NCBI RefSeq assembly: GCF_014048475.1 | Contig: NZ_NWUS01000002.1 | Coordinates: forward strand, 1 to 64,000 | Source: Bombella favorum | GTDB taxonomy: Bacteria > Pseudomonadota > Alphaproteobacteria > Acetobacterales > Acetobacteraceae | DNA: 64,000 nucleotides | Direction of reading: 5' to 3' | Part shown: piece by piece, positions 9,148-17,737 of the stretch | How the letters are laid out: each line of letters opens with the position of its first letter | How positions within the stretch are numbered: position 1 is the first letter of the stretch | Notes under the pieces: generated by a model | Told to the model about the DNA's origin: nothing | Database searches by the model: none | The model's input: only the letters and a program-made list of their open reading frames with translations | Position numbers and translations under genes: made by a program

Positions 9148-10947
9148 TCACATCCGTACCCCTGCATTAAAGAACGTAATCAAGCCTTCTGCTGGCAAAG
9201 CCCCTCGGGCGAGGGCGTGGGTAAGGATCACATCCCAGAAGAGAATCCCCCCCGTCTTGCGGATACCCAGCCCCACACCAGCCATTTCTCCACCCTTCAG
9301 AACGGCTGGCGTTGCCCTTGACAGAAAACCGGCACGAACCACGCCGAAGTCCAGTGCCCCGTAAATCTGTACACCTTTTAGAAAAACCCTGCACGCCACA
9401 GTATAGGCGCCACATTTCATAGTATCCGTTGGCGGAGACCATGAAACGTCATTGCGCATGTAGCCACCATTATTGCCAATGAACTCCTGATCTAGAAATC
9501 CACGGACAGTATAGGGACCACCGACCTGCAATTCATTTGTCGGGTTCTGGTCATGGGAACTTATTTCCGCATGCATGGTCGTATGCCACAGCCAGCGGGG
9601 GGCGAAGGGAACGTATCCGTCAATATCCAGTGTCGGCTTTACATAGGCCGTGTGAGGCTCATCCCGGGCGGGGTTGGGGTAGTAGTTCCATGTACCGGCC
9701 CCATCAACGCCAATTTTTACGCCACCCGTAATGTACCAGCTACTGGCCAGTATCTTGAGTGATTCACTGATGCTGGCATTCACATAGGCCTGACGCCCGC
9801 TCTGGCTGAAAATGCTGGTGTGATTGACCTGAGACCCGAATGTCTTCCGTTCGAAAGAGACCTGTCCTGTCGTCACGCCAACGCTGTTACGCCAGAGCGT
9901 CCTGGAGAAGCCGACCTGCCAGTCGGTGCGTGAACCATTCAGGTGATATATTTCAGTCCCGGCCAGTAACGGATAGGCATCCTGCGACTGCCACCATGAC
10001 CCGAAGGCCGTCCAGTAGCCAAAAGGCACGGACCCATTAGCCGACAGAAAGGACGTTCCTCTGGCTCCATGATCTGGCCCCCGCAGAGAATGATCATATT
10101 CCACCGACCACATGTCCAGCAGACCCAATGGGTTCTCTGCCATCAGCAGAGCATGTCCTACTGTGCGACCCGTTACTTTCTGACCATTATTGTCTTCCCA
10201 GAACTGGCCATGCAGAATACCCTGTGCCGGGGCATTCACGACCACACGGGAGGCACCGGCTGCCGAGCCGGGCGTAATCTTCATCTGCGCACCGAAATGC
10301 GGCAGGCGGTTCATCTGCTCCACGCCCTGTTCAAGGTCCCGCAGATTAAGGATATAACCTTTCAGGCCGGGGAAAGCCATGTCCGGCACCAGCCGGCGGC
10401 TACGCCCCTGCATGTCTATGCCTCCCAGCCGCCCTTCCACTACAACAACAGAAAGCTCACCACTGCTCAGCTTCTGTTCCGGCAGGTAGGCCCGGGACGT
10501 GATATAGCCTTTGCGGACGTAAGCCTCATTTATCCTGTTGATCAGGCCATTCAGGTCACTGACGCCAAGACATCGCCCTTCATACCCTGCGGTCATATGT
10601 CGCAGCTTTCCCGCAGAAAGATGCGTCGCCCCACTGATGCTCACCTTACGGATGAACATGCAGGCTGGTGAGGCATCCTGCGGGGTCTGTTCAGGAGCAA
10701 CCTTTACATTGGCAGAGGGAGGCGGGAGAGAGTCCAGCTGCTGCTGATGCTGGCGGAACCGCTGGAACTGGTCCTGCGAAGACCCCGGCCCGGCACCCAG
10801 CCCCGGAATAATCGGCGGTGCAGAGGCCAGAGAGGGCGCAGCCTGCGCTCTCCCCACACAGGCTGCACCCATGGCCAGTGTCAGACCAAGACACCATGCC
10901 ACGACCATACGGACAGCCGCCCGCATACTCCCGATGAGTTCTGGCAT
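9148..10947 (-). CDS. TpsB/ShlB/FhaC-type outer-membrane transporter
   Basis: Outer-membrane partner of two-partner secretion; it should thread the TpsA protein encoded directly downstream across the outer membrane. A signal peptide ends near GRAQA. A proline- and glutamine-rich linker follows (the usual N-terminal plug helix region), then a POTRA domain starting at FIRKVSISGATHL and including RKGYITSRAYLPEQ and SGELSVVVVEGRLGGI. A long beta-barrel follows, with NNGQKVTGRT and the closing VGGPYTVRGF motif (the VRGF loop that reaches into the pore in FhaC). It ends in ...GVRM 17 bases before the tpsA start, so the pair is surely co-transcribed. The frame also allows a TTG start at 10971 and an ATG at 10926; none has a well-placed Shine-Dalgarno, so the start is uncertain. 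About 599 residues, normal for the family. Confidence 0.93.
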   Translation of the reverse strand: MPELIGSMRAAVRMVVAWCLGLTLAMGAACVGRAQAAPSLASAPPIIPGLGAGPGSSQDQFQRFRQHQQQLDSLPPPSANVKVAPEQTPQDASPACMFIRKVSISGATHLSAGKLRHMTAGYEGRCLGVSDLNGLINRINEAYVRKGYITSRAYLPEQKLSSGELSVVVVEGRLGGIDMQGRSRRLVPDMAFPGLKGYILNLRDLEQGVEQMNRLPHFGAQMKITPGSAAGASRVVVNAPAQGILHGQFWEDNNGQKVTGRTVGHALLMAENPLGLLDMWSVEYDHSLRGPDHGARGTSFLSANGSVPFGYWTAFGSWWQSQDAYPLLAGTEIYHLNGSRTDWQVGFSRTLWRNSVGVTTGQVSFERKTFGSQVNHTSIFSQSGRQAYVNASISESLKILASSWYITGGVKIGVDGAGTWNYYPNPARDEPHTAYVKPTLDIDGYVPFAPRWLWHTTMHAEISSHDQNPTNELQVGGPYTVRGFLDQEFIGNNGGYMRNDVSWSPPTDTMKCGAYTVACRVFLKGVQIYGALDFGVVRAGFLSRATPAVLKGGEMAGVGLGIRKTGGILFWDVILTHALARGALPAEGLITFFNAGVRM

Positions 10948-11009
10948 CAGAGCACGCCAGAAAGGTCGCAAGACCAGTCCATGATTGACCTGCCGCTTTT
11001 AAGATTTAA

Positions 11010-11615
11010 TCAGTGCCGAAAAGGCGAATGCTGTATCCAGCCATCAATCTGCTTCATCGCCGCATCAGCACCATCAAGCGCAAAATTGATTGTCAGGATG
11101 CCTGCCGACACCTTGTCCACCATAATGTGGCCCGTTTTCCCCCCGGCGAACTGCTCTGCCTGAGCGGAAGATATATCAGCCGACGCCATACAACCCGTTG
11201 AAATGCAGGACTGCCATTGCAAACGGATGGGGCTCTGCCCCTCCACGGCAATACGGGCATCCGTCCTCAGGGAAAGAGCAAGCGGAACCATTGCCGTTAC
11301 ACGCCACGGACGCTTCGCAATCGGTTCTTTATCCACATCCTCTGTGGCACGAGCCATTATGACAGCCCCCAGAGGCTCTGCCTTGCCGCCTTCACCTTGC
11401 ATCATGAGACTCTGCTGCATCAGACAGAACTGAGGCCCCTTTGTCGGGTTGTTCGGTGGGAATACGCAACGATACCCCCACTCTCCCGCAGTGCCAGACA
11501 TGACAACTGGTGAGGTCTGAGCCGTATCAGCTGCCCGGACGACAGAAGCTCCTGCTACAGTCAACACTGAAAACGCCACAATACCCAGCATCTGCTTCAT
11601 TATCCGACCAGCCAT
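11010..11615 (-). CDS. IalB-family (invasion-associated locus B) periplasmic protein
   Basis: Small exported protein of the invasion-associated locus B family, named from a Bartonella protein linked to red-cell invasion; its biochemical role is unknown. A signal peptide is clear (MAGRIMKQMLGIVAFSVLTV...VRA). The mature part shows the family pattern: GEWGYRCVFPP, then QFCLMQQSL, a conserved middle strand (RVTAMVPLALSLRTDARI), and paired cysteines in WQSCISTGCMAS. The start at 11615 is chosen because GGGAG sits six bases upstream; the open frame extends 38 codons further but without signal-peptide logic. It lies about 60 bases upstream of tpsB on the same strand and probably shares its transcript, which is an unusual partner for a two-partner secretion pair. 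Family assignment is by motif reading. Confidence 0.8.
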   Translation of the reverse strand: MAGRIMKQMLGIVAFSVLTVAGASVVRAADTAQTSPVVMSGTAGEWGYRCVFPPNNPTKGPQFCLMQQSLMMQGEGGKAEPLGAVIMARATEDVDKEPIAKRPWRVTAMVPLALSLRTDARIAVEGQSPIRLQWQSCISTGCMASADISSAQAEQFAGGKTGHIMVDKVSAGILTINFALDGADAAMKQIDGWIQHSPFRH

Positions 11616-11852
11616 TGCGCGCTCCCTGCTATTCTCGTGCCGTACAGAATCCAATCGAAACGATTTATACACTACTATGACATTATTATGAAATGTTTTT
11701 GTAACGTTATCGAAAGCCACATGCAGCAAACAAGCCAGCGATCAAAAGTCAATTTTTGTTCAAAACTGTTTATTTCAATAAAGCCATCCCTAATAAGGCA
11801 GGCATAATCACCTGCACCATCAAGCCCATCTCCCAGATCGAACAGAAACAAC

Positions 11853-11881
11853 TTGGCACGCCCCTTAGTAGGGCCTATATT
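11853..11881 (+). promoter_or_regulatory. sigma-70-type promoter of nadABC
   Basis: TTGGCA (11853-11858), 17 bases, TATATT (11876-11881), with an expected transcription start near 11888 and the nadA ATG at 11921 after AAGGA. The spacing is ideal and it is the only good match in the gap. Confidence 0.6.
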
Positions 11882-11900
11882 ATGCTCATAGTGAGTATAA
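11880..11900. promoter_or_regulatory. 21-bp palindromic operator overlapping the nadA promoter
   Basis: TTAT-N-CTCA-NNN-TGAG-N-ATAA, sixteen of 21 positions symmetric, covering the end of the -10 box and the expected start site. A repressor here would block initiation. NadQ-type regulators are described upstream of nadABC in alphaproteobacteria, so this is a candidate NadQ site; that link is from memory and inference. Confidence 0.55.
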
Positions 11901-11920
11901 ACCTTGATAAGGACCTCTCC

Positions 11921-12910
11921 ATGATGCAGGGCATCGCCACCTCTCCGTCCCGTGCGGCATTATACAGCCCCGTGGCCTCTCTTATGGCCCGGCAGGACTG
12001 GGAGCGGCTTTTTGCAGATGACATCGAGGCCATTCTTGAGCTGAAGCGCAAACATAACGCTGTCATCCTTGCCCATAACTATCAGACACCGGAAATCTTC
12101 CATTGCGTGTCCGACATCCGAGGGGACAGTCTTGCTCTCGCCCGTGAAGCCCAAAATCTGGAGCAGGATGTCATTATCATGGCGGGCGTCCATTTCATGG
12201 CCGAGACAGTCAAACTGCTGAACCCCACCAAAACCGTTCTCATCCCCGACGCTCTGGCTGGCTGCTCTCTGGCTGAAGGCATTACGGCAGAGAATGTCCG
12301 TACCCTGCGGGAACGCCACCCCGGTGTGCCAGTTGTCACCTATGTGAACAGCTCTGCGGCCGTAAAGGCCGAAACGGATGTCTGCTGCACCTCTGGCAAT
12401 GCCCGCCGTGTCGTGGAAAGCCTCGGCGTACCAGAAGTCATCATGATCCCCGATGAATTCCTTGCCCGGAACATCGAACGGGAAACAGGCATCAAAATGC
12501 ATACATGGTCGGCCCGCTGCGAAGTTCATGAACGGTTCACGCCGCAGGAAATCCGCCAGTATCGGCGTATGCATGGCCCGCTGCATATCATTGCTCATCC
12601 AGAATGCTCACCCGATGTCGTGGCAGAAGCCGACCATGCCGGGTCCACAGCCAGCATGATGGACTATATCGCCGAGCATAAGCCCGAAAAGGTCATGCTC
12701 ATCACGGAATGTTCCATGAGCGACAATCTCGCCGTCATGCATCCCAAGGTTGACTTCATCCGCCCCTGCAATCTCTGCCCGCATATGAAGCGCATCACCC
12801 TGAAGAACATCCGTCAGGCTCTGGAAACCATGAGCACGGAAGTCACCATCCCGGCTGAACTTCAGGAACCGGCCCGCCGCTCTGTCGAGCGGATGCTGGC
12901 CATTAAGTGA
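11921..12910 (+). CDS. nadA: quinolinate synthase
   Basis: Condenses iminoaspartate with dihydroxyacetone phosphate to quinolinate, the second step of de novo NAD synthesis; a cytoplasmic [4Fe-4S] enzyme. Visible family signatures are ILAHNYQTPEI, GDSLALAREAQ, GVHFMAETVKLL, and the three iron-sulfur cysteine regions: AGCSLAEG, VCCTSGNA and NLCPHMKRI. The HPECSPDV and STASMMDYI blocks are also standard. The start is set at the ATG at 11921 (MMQGIATS...), with AAGGA seven bases upstream; a longer open frame reaches 11756 but would include the promoter. 329 residues, normal for the family. The stop codon overlaps the region just before nadB, so nadA-nadB-nadC form one operon in pathway order apart from NadB acting first. 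Confidence 0.96.
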   Translation: MMQGIATSPSRAALYSPVASLMARQDWERLFADDIEAILELKRKHNAVILAHNYQTPEIFHCVSDIRGDSLALAREAQNLEQDVIIMAGVHFMAETVKLLNPTKTVLIPDALAGCSLAEGITAENVRTLRERHPGVPVVTYVNSSAAVKAETDVCCTSGNARRVVESLGVPEVIMIPDEFLARNIERETGIKMHTWSARCEVHERFTPQEIRQYRRMHGPLHIIAHPECSPDVVAEADHAGSTASMMDYIAEHKPEKVMLITECSMSDNLAVMHPKVDFIRPCNLCPHMKRITLKNIRQALETMSTEVTIPAELQEPARRSVERMLAIK

Positions 12911-12921
12911 AGGACCGTCCC

Positions 12922-14385
12922 ATGCAGGGACATATCCTTTCCCGCTATGCGGGCTGGCCCGTCATCGTTGGGGCCGGGCTGGCCGGGCTTATGGCGGCTC
13001 TGGAGCTGGACGGCCCCTGCGTACTGCTTGCTCCTTCCTTCACAGGAGAAGGGACATCCAGCACCCTCGCCCAAGGGGGTATGGCTGCGGCTGTCGGCCT
13101 TGATGACAGCCCCGCTAGCCATGCCGAAGATACGCTCAAGGCTGGGGCCGGGTTATGCGACCCCGCCATCGTACAACGTATCACCGAGGCGGGACCTCAG
13201 GCTGTCGAAACCCTTCTACGGCTCGGCGTCCCTTTAGCCCGTGATGAAAACGGCCGGCTTGCCCTCCATCTGGAAGCCGCCCACAGCCATAACCGAATTA
13301 TCTTTGCCGGTGGCGACCGAAGCGGGCAGGTCATTCTGCAGCATATTCTTCAACAGGCTCAAAAAAAGAAGAATATCCACTGGCTACAAGCCACGCTGGA
13401 AGGGTTCCATGCCCCTGATGGGACAATGCAGGGCCTATGGTCATCTGCCGGGTTCATCCCCACACGACACTGCATTCTGGCCAGTGGAGGTTGTGGCGGG
13501 CTGTATCAACACACCACCAGCCCGCTCGCCAACCGGGGCATGACGCTCGCTCTGGCAGCGCAGGCAGGAGCCACAGTACGGGACATGGAGTTCACGCAGT
13601 TCCATCCCACAGCTCTCGTCACGCCGGACCAAACCAGCCGCCTCTCACTCATCAGTGAAGCCGTGCGAGGGGCCGGGGCCGTGCTACGGCTAGATGATGG
13701 CCAACGCTTCACGGAAGAACTTGCCCCCCGTGATGTCGTCAGCCGGGCCATTGCTGCCCAGCTACGGGCGGGCCGCACCGTCTTTCTAGATGGCCGCTCC
13801 CTACCGGGCGAACCTTTCAGCACACGCTTCCCCGGCATCACGCAAGCCTGCCGAAAGGCCGGTCTTAATCCGGATACTCAGCTTCTGCCCGTTCAACCCG
13901 CCATGCACTACCATATGGGCGGGCTGAAAGTGGACCAGACAGGCCGTACCACCCTCAAGGGGCTATGGGCCTGCGGAGAAGTCGCCTGCACTGGCCTGCA
14001 TGGGGCCAACAGGCTCGCCAGTAATTCCCTGCTGGAGGCTCTGGTCTGCGGACAATGGGCGGGGCAGGATGTCAACGCCCATCAGGATACAGCCCGCTCG
14101 CTCATCACCACGGCACCAGAACGCCCCACCTTCACGACGGACTGGCCTTTCCGGGCTGAAATGCAGCAGCATCTTGGCATTCTCCGTACCCGTAAGGGAT
14201 TGGAAGAGTTCTTAGGCCGTACCCTGCCTCTGGCCCGCCAGAATCTCTGTGCTCTAACAGCCTCCTTCATCGGCTGGGCCGCTCTGCATCGCCCGGAACA
14301 GAGGGGCGCACACTGGCGGGAAGATACACCCGGCCTGCAACCACCCCGTCATCTCGACCTGCACATCAACGACCTGCCCCTGTAA
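12922..14385 (+). CDS. nadB: L-aspartate oxidase
   Basis: FAD enzyme that oxidises L-aspartate to iminoaspartate, the substrate of NadA. The N-terminal dinucleotide fold is IVGAGLAGLMAAL, followed by STLAQGGMAAAVG (flavin contact), the substrate/active-site helices HSHNRIIFAGGDRSG and EFTQFHPTAL, then RDVVSRAIAAQ, MHYHMGGLKVD and the C-terminal FAD-binding GLHGANRLASNSLLEALV. 487 residues, slightly shorter than the roughly 540 of the E. coli enzyme because the C-terminal helical region is reduced. The ATG at 12922 has AAGGA eight bases upstream; a GTG at 12907 overlapping the nadA stop is less likely. Eleven bases separate it from nadA. Confidence 0.96.
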   Translation: MQGHILSRYAGWPVIVGAGLAGLMAALELDGPCVLLAPSFTGEGTSSTLAQGGMAAAVGLDDSPASHAEDTLKAGAGLCDPAIVQRITEAGPQAVETLLRLGVPLARDENGRLALHLEAAHSHNRIIFAGGDRSGQVILQHILQQAQKKKNIHWLQATLEGFHAPDGTMQGLWSSAGFIPTRHCILASGGCGGLYQHTTSPLANRGMTLALAAQAGATVRDMEFTQFHPTALVTPDQTSRLSLISEAVRGAGAVLRLDDGQRFTEELAPRDVVSRAIAAQLRAGRTVFLDGRSLPGEPFSTRFPGITQACRKAGLNPDTQLLPVQPAMHYHMGGLKVDQTGRTTLKGLWACGEVACTGLHGANRLASNSLLEALVCGQWAGQDVNAHQDTARSLITTAPERPTFTTDWPFRAEMQQHLGILRTRKGLEEFLGRTLPLARQNLCALTASFIGWAALHRPEQRGAHWREDTPGLQPPRHLDLHINDLPL

Positions 14386-14422
14386 CCCCCTCCTGCCCTC
14401 CATTTTTCAGGACATTATCATC

Positions 14423-15292
14423 ATGGCCCTCGATACGCTTTTCCTGCCCGACCTACTCTGGGAACCAGTCATCACCAACGCCCTGCGGGAGGATTTCGGC
14501 ACGGGTGGGGACGTCACCACGCAAGCACTCATGCAAGGCAAACCCATATTGAGGGCTTCCTTCGTCGCCCGACAGGATGGACGACTAGCCGGGCTGCCCG
14601 GTGCCCGTCTGGCCTTCACCCTGCTGGATGGCAGCACACGCTTTACAGCCTTCAAGCAGGATGGTGACGGCATCACCCGTGGGGATATTCTGGCCGAAGT
14701 GGAAGGCCCAGCCAGTGCCGTTCTTGGTGGGGAGCGTGTGGCCCTCAATCTGCTATCCCACCTTAGCGGGATCGCCACCACAACGGGCCAGATCGTGGAC
14801 TCTGTAGAAGGCACGGGGGTAAGCATCTGCTGCACCCGCAAGACACTCCCGGGCCTGCGGGCCCTGCAGAAATATGCCGTCCGAGCCGGTGGTGGCAGCA
14901 ATCACCGCCACAGGCTGGATGATGCCATCATGCTCAAGGACAATCATCTGGCCCTGTTTGGCAGCAACATCCCCGCTGCTCTGGCTGCTGCCCGCCAGCG
15001 GGCCGGACACCTCATGAAAATCGAACTGGAGGTAGACTCACTCACCCAGCTTGCCGAGGCCCTGCAATGCCCTGATGGACCAGATGCCTACCTGCTGGAC
15101 AACATGACACCGGCCATGCTGCGGGAAGCTGTAAACATGATTGAAGGCCGTGCCATTGCCGAGGCCTCGGGCGGCATCACCCCCGCCACCGCCCGCAGCA
15201 TTGCGGAAAGTGGCGTGGATATCCTCTCACTCGGCTGGCTGACCCATAGCGTGAAAGCTCTGGATATCGGGCTGGATATCCGTACCGCCTAA
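14423..15292 (+). CDS. nadC: nicotinate-nucleotide pyrophosphorylase (carboxylating)
   Basis: Converts quinolinate and phosphoribosyl pyrophosphate to nicotinate mononucleotide, completing the nadABC branch. Family signatures: LREDFGTGGDVTTQAL at the N-terminus, LNLLSHLSGIATTT, the active-site RKTLPGLRALQKYAV, GGSNHRHRLDDAIMLKDNH, the ELEVDSLTQLAEAL strand, and ASGGITPATARSIAESGVD near the end. 289 residues, the usual size. It is 37 bases after nadB and ends 8 bases before the convergent gloB stop, leaving no room for a separate terminator. Confidence 0.97.
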   Translation: MALDTLFLPDLLWEPVITNALREDFGTGGDVTTQALMQGKPILRASFVARQDGRLAGLPGARLAFTLLDGSTRFTAFKQDGDGITRGDILAEVEGPASAVLGGERVALNLLSHLSGIATTTGQIVDSVEGTGVSICCTRKTLPGLRALQKYAVRAGGGSNHRHRLDDAIMLKDNHLALFGSNIPAALAAARQRAGHLMKIELEVDSLTQLAEALQCPDGPDAYLLDNMTPAMLREAVNMIEGRAIAEASGGITPATARSIAESGVDILSLGWLTHSVKALDIGLDIRTA

Positions 15293-15300
15293 ACAACGGG

Positions 15301-16008
15301 TTAGAACTGGTCTTTCTGCTTCCGCAGACGGGCCAGTTCTTCCGGCGTCTTAGCCATCAGGAAAGGATTGGTCTGCCGCTCCACACCCAGCGGAACAGGT
15401 ACGGAAGGCTGCCCCTCCTCCCTCAGTGCCGCCACCTCTGCCATGCGGGCCTCAAGGGCTGGTGTCTTCCTCCCCAGTGAAGCGATGAATTTCAGGTTCC
15501 CCTGTGTGTATTCATGGCCGGGGCAAAGCAGGGTCTTGTCCAGCAAATCATCAAACTGACGGAAGCTCGCAAAAAGCTGTTCCGCACTGCCCTCGAATAA
15601 ACGACCACTCCCACCGCTGAACAACGTATCACCGCTGAACAAGGCAGGCGTCTGCCCATCCAGCGCATAGCAGAGATGGTCCAGCGTATGGCCTGGCGTG
15701 GCTAGGACACGAAATGTCAGCCCCGCAAGAGAAACCTCATCACCACCCTTTAACGGGTGATCGACTCCCGCCACATCAGACGGCCCATAAACAGGCACAT
15801 CATAACGCTGCTTCAAGGCAGCGACACCGCCGACATGGTCACCATGATGGTGCGTCAACAAAATAGCCGCCGGAGCCTCGTCCCCCAGAGCTGCCTCCGC
15901 CGGTCCAGCCTCACCGGGATCAATAACCACCCACGGGCCACCATTCCTACGAACAAACCAGATGTAATTATCCTGAAACGCCAGAACGGGCTTTATTTCC
16001 ACACTCAT
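15301..16008 (-). CDS. gloB: hydroxyacylglutathione hydrolase (glyoxalase II)
   Basis: Metallo-beta-lactamase fold thioesterase that hydrolyses S-D-lactoylglutathione to D-lactate and glutathione in methylglyoxal detoxification. The two-metal motif LTHHHGDHVGG, the downstream histidine in ATPGHTLDHLCY, the bridging aspartate in FSGDTLFSGGSGRLFEG and the CPGHEYTQGNLKF substrate loop are all present, and the C-terminal NPFLMAKTPEEL is typical. About 235 residues. The ATG at 16008 gives MSVEIKPVLAFQDNY with GAGAGG just upstream; a GTG five codons earlier is possible. Convergent with nadC. Confidence 0.95.
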   Translation of the reverse strand: MSVEIKPVLAFQDNYIWFVRRNGGPWVVIDPGEAGPAEAALGDEAPAAILLTHHHGDHVGGVAALKQRYDVPVYGPSDVAGVDHPLKGGDEVSLAGLTFRVLATPGHTLDHLCYALDGQTPALFSGDTLFSGGSGRLFEGSAEQLFASFRQFDDLLDKTLLCPGHEYTQGNLKFIASLGRKTPALEARMAEVAALREEGQPSVPVPLGVERQTNPFLMAKTPEELARLRKQKDQF

Positions 16009-16170
16009 GAAACCTCTCTTCACGCAGGGTTATCCCGCAAGAAGGCAGGATAACAAGAGCCAGACCCCCAAGATGGGACGTACTGCTCACCCCTGCAACC
16101 ACGAGGCCCGCCGCCATCATCCTGTAACTATCCCCTCAACGAAATACTTGACCCATCCGGTAGGTGACGT

Positions 16171-16860
16171 ATGAGTAATCCCATGTCACTGATCAAATCT
16201 TTCAAACTCGTCCTTGCTCCGCCGCATCGTGCAGCAACTCCCTTCCTCGGCATCGGCCTGCTGACTGGTGTTTTCGGGCGGGCCACGCCGTGGCGGCTGA
16301 CACGGGCGCTGGGTACGGCAGGTTTTGCCTTCACCGGCTTCTGCCTTTACTTCTTCCGCAACCCAAAGCGGACCTCCCCACAGGGTGACAACCTTGTTCT
16401 CTCCAGTGCAGATGGCCGTGTAACGGGTATCTCCATGGTCCCGCCGCCGCCAGCGTTGGAGATGGGCAATGAGCCAGTTTGGCGGGTTTCGACCTTCCTC
16501 TCCGTGCTGGATGTGCATGTAAACCGTATGCCCGTGAGCGGGACAATCACCAAAATTGCCTACCATGCAGGCAAGTTCCTTAATGCCAGTTTGGACAAAG
16601 CTTCCGAGCATAACGAGCGCAACGAACTTCGTGTAACCCTCAAGGATGGCCGTCAGGTTGCTGTTGTGCAGATCGCCGGGCTTGTCGCCCGTCGCATTCT
16701 CTGCGATGTGCAGGAGGGTGAGCACGTCCAAGCTGGGGAGCTTTTCGGCCTCATCCGCTTTGGTTCCCGCACGGATATCTATCTGCCACCGGGCGTCACC
16801 CCCGACGTTCTGGAAGGCCAGACCATGATCGGAGGCGAGACGGTCATAGCGAAGCTCTGA
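16171..16860 (+). CDS. psd: phosphatidylserine decarboxylase (short alphaproteobacterial type)
   Basis: Makes phosphatidylethanolamine from phosphatidylserine at the inner membrane. It is made as a proenzyme that self-cleaves to form a pyruvoyl group; the expected cleavage motif is GSRTD, seen in IRFGSRTDIYLPPGV, with the serine becoming the pyruvoyl. Two hydrophobic N-terminal segments anchor it (FLGIGLLTGVFG and ALGTAGFAFTGFCLYFFRNP). LSVLDVHVNRMPVSG is the family core. At 229 residues it is the short form, as in many alphaproteobacteria. It is followed after 10 bases by pssA, so substrate-making and substrate-using enzymes are co-transcribed. Confidence 0.96.
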   Translation: MSNPMSLIKSFKLVLAPPHRAATPFLGIGLLTGVFGRATPWRLTRALGTAGFAFTGFCLYFFRNPKRTSPQGDNLVLSSADGRVTGISMVPPPPALEMGNEPVWRVSTFLSVLDVHVNRMPVSGTITKIAYHAGKFLNASLDKASEHNERNELRVTLKDGRQVAVVQIAGLVARRILCDVQEGEHVQAGELFGLIRFGSRTDIYLPPGVTPDVLEGQTMIGGETVIAKL

Positions 16861-16870
16861 GGATCCGTAC

Positions 16871-17737
16871 ATGCAGAAGCCATCTTCTAAAACGACCATG
16901 ATACATAGATACCGGCGCAAGCGGCGCAGGGTCCGTGGGCTGTCCTTCAACCGGCTTGTCCCCAATATTCTAACAATGCTTGGCCTGTGCGCAGGGCTGA
17001 GTGCCATCAAATTTTCCATGACAGGCCATTTTACTCACGCCGCCGGGGCTCTGCTGATCTCCGCCTGCATGGATGGGCTGGACGGACGTATCGCTCGACT
17101 ACTGAAGGGGACATCCCGCTTCGGGGCTGAATTTGATAGTCTTTCGGACTTTGTCTGCTTCGGTGTTGTGCCTCCCTTTATCCTTATGCTGTGGGCTTTG
17201 CCCGCTACACAGCGTTTGTCCTTCATCCCTTTCATTCTCTTTACGGTCTGCATGGCTCTACGGCTGGCTCGCTTCAACTCCGCATTGGATGATGATACGA
17301 CGCCGGAATACGCTGCTAATTTCTTCTCTGGCGTACCTGCACCGGCAGGGGCTGGGCTTGCGCTTTTCCCGGTCTTTCTGGGGCTGGAAGCCAAGCGCAA
17401 CAACCTGACAGGGCTCGAGCATTTTGCTCACTCCCCTTGGTTGTCCGCTAGCTGCCTGATCGTCACCGCTTTGCTGCTGGTCTCTACCTTGCCGATCTGG
17501 TCCTTTAAAAACTTTAAGGTACCAGCACGCTATATTCTGCCTATGCTGGTTGGTGTCGGTGCCTATGCTGCCATTCTGGTAGCAGAGCCTTGGGGCGCGC
17601 TGGCTGCGGCCGGTGTTCTCTACCTCGTCATGATCCCACTATCCCGCCGGTCTTACTGGCGGCTACGCCGTGAGGCTGAAGAAGCTTGGGAACTGGTAGA
17701 AGACAGACCCCCCTCTGCTAGCTCGACCAACGCCTGA
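16871..17737 (+). CDS. pssA: CDP-diacylglycerol-serine O-phosphatidyltransferase
   Basis: Integral inner-membrane CDP-alcohol phosphatidyltransferase that makes phosphatidylserine, the substrate of Psd upstream. The family signature is complete: DGLDGRIARLL, nine residues on GAEFDSLSD, i.e. the DGxxAR...G...D...D pattern carrying the metal aspartates. An arginine-rich N-terminus (HRYRRKRRRVRG) precedes several membrane helices, with a further run of helices to the C-terminus (LPMLVGVGAYAAILV). 288 residues. Its last 85 bases overlap the 3' end of the convergent small-subunit gene at 17653-18171. Confidence 0.96.
   Translation: MQKPSSKTTMIHRYRRKRRRVRGLSFNRLVPNILTMLGLCAGLSAIKFSMTGHFTHAAGALLISACMDGLDGRIARLLKGTSRFGAEFDSLSDFVCFGVVPPFILMLWALPATQRLSFIPFILFTVCMALRLARFNSALDDDTTPEYAANFFSGVPAPAGAGLALFPVFLGLEAKRNNLTGLEHFAHSPWLSASCLIVTALLLVSTLPIWSFKNFKVPARYILPMLVGVGAYAAILVAEPWGALAAAGVLYLVMIPLSRRSYWRLRREAEEAWELVEDRPPSASSTNA

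Larger units (their letters stand above)
11616..11920. other. divergent intergenic region between ialB and nadA
   Basis: 305 bp without a gene. The nadA side holds a good promoter and palindrome, listed separately. The ialB side is AT-rich; reading the minus strand, TTTCAT, 18 bases, then TATAAA is a possible promoter about 45 bases from the ialB start, but it is weak evidence. The open frame that extends upstream of nadA here lacks NadA-like sequence and is not taken as coding. Confidence 0.6.

Noticed and set aside
11756-11920. N-terminal extension of NadA to 11756
   Set aside because: It would contain the promoter and palindrome and has no NadA-like sequence; the ATG at 11921 has AAGGA at proper distance.
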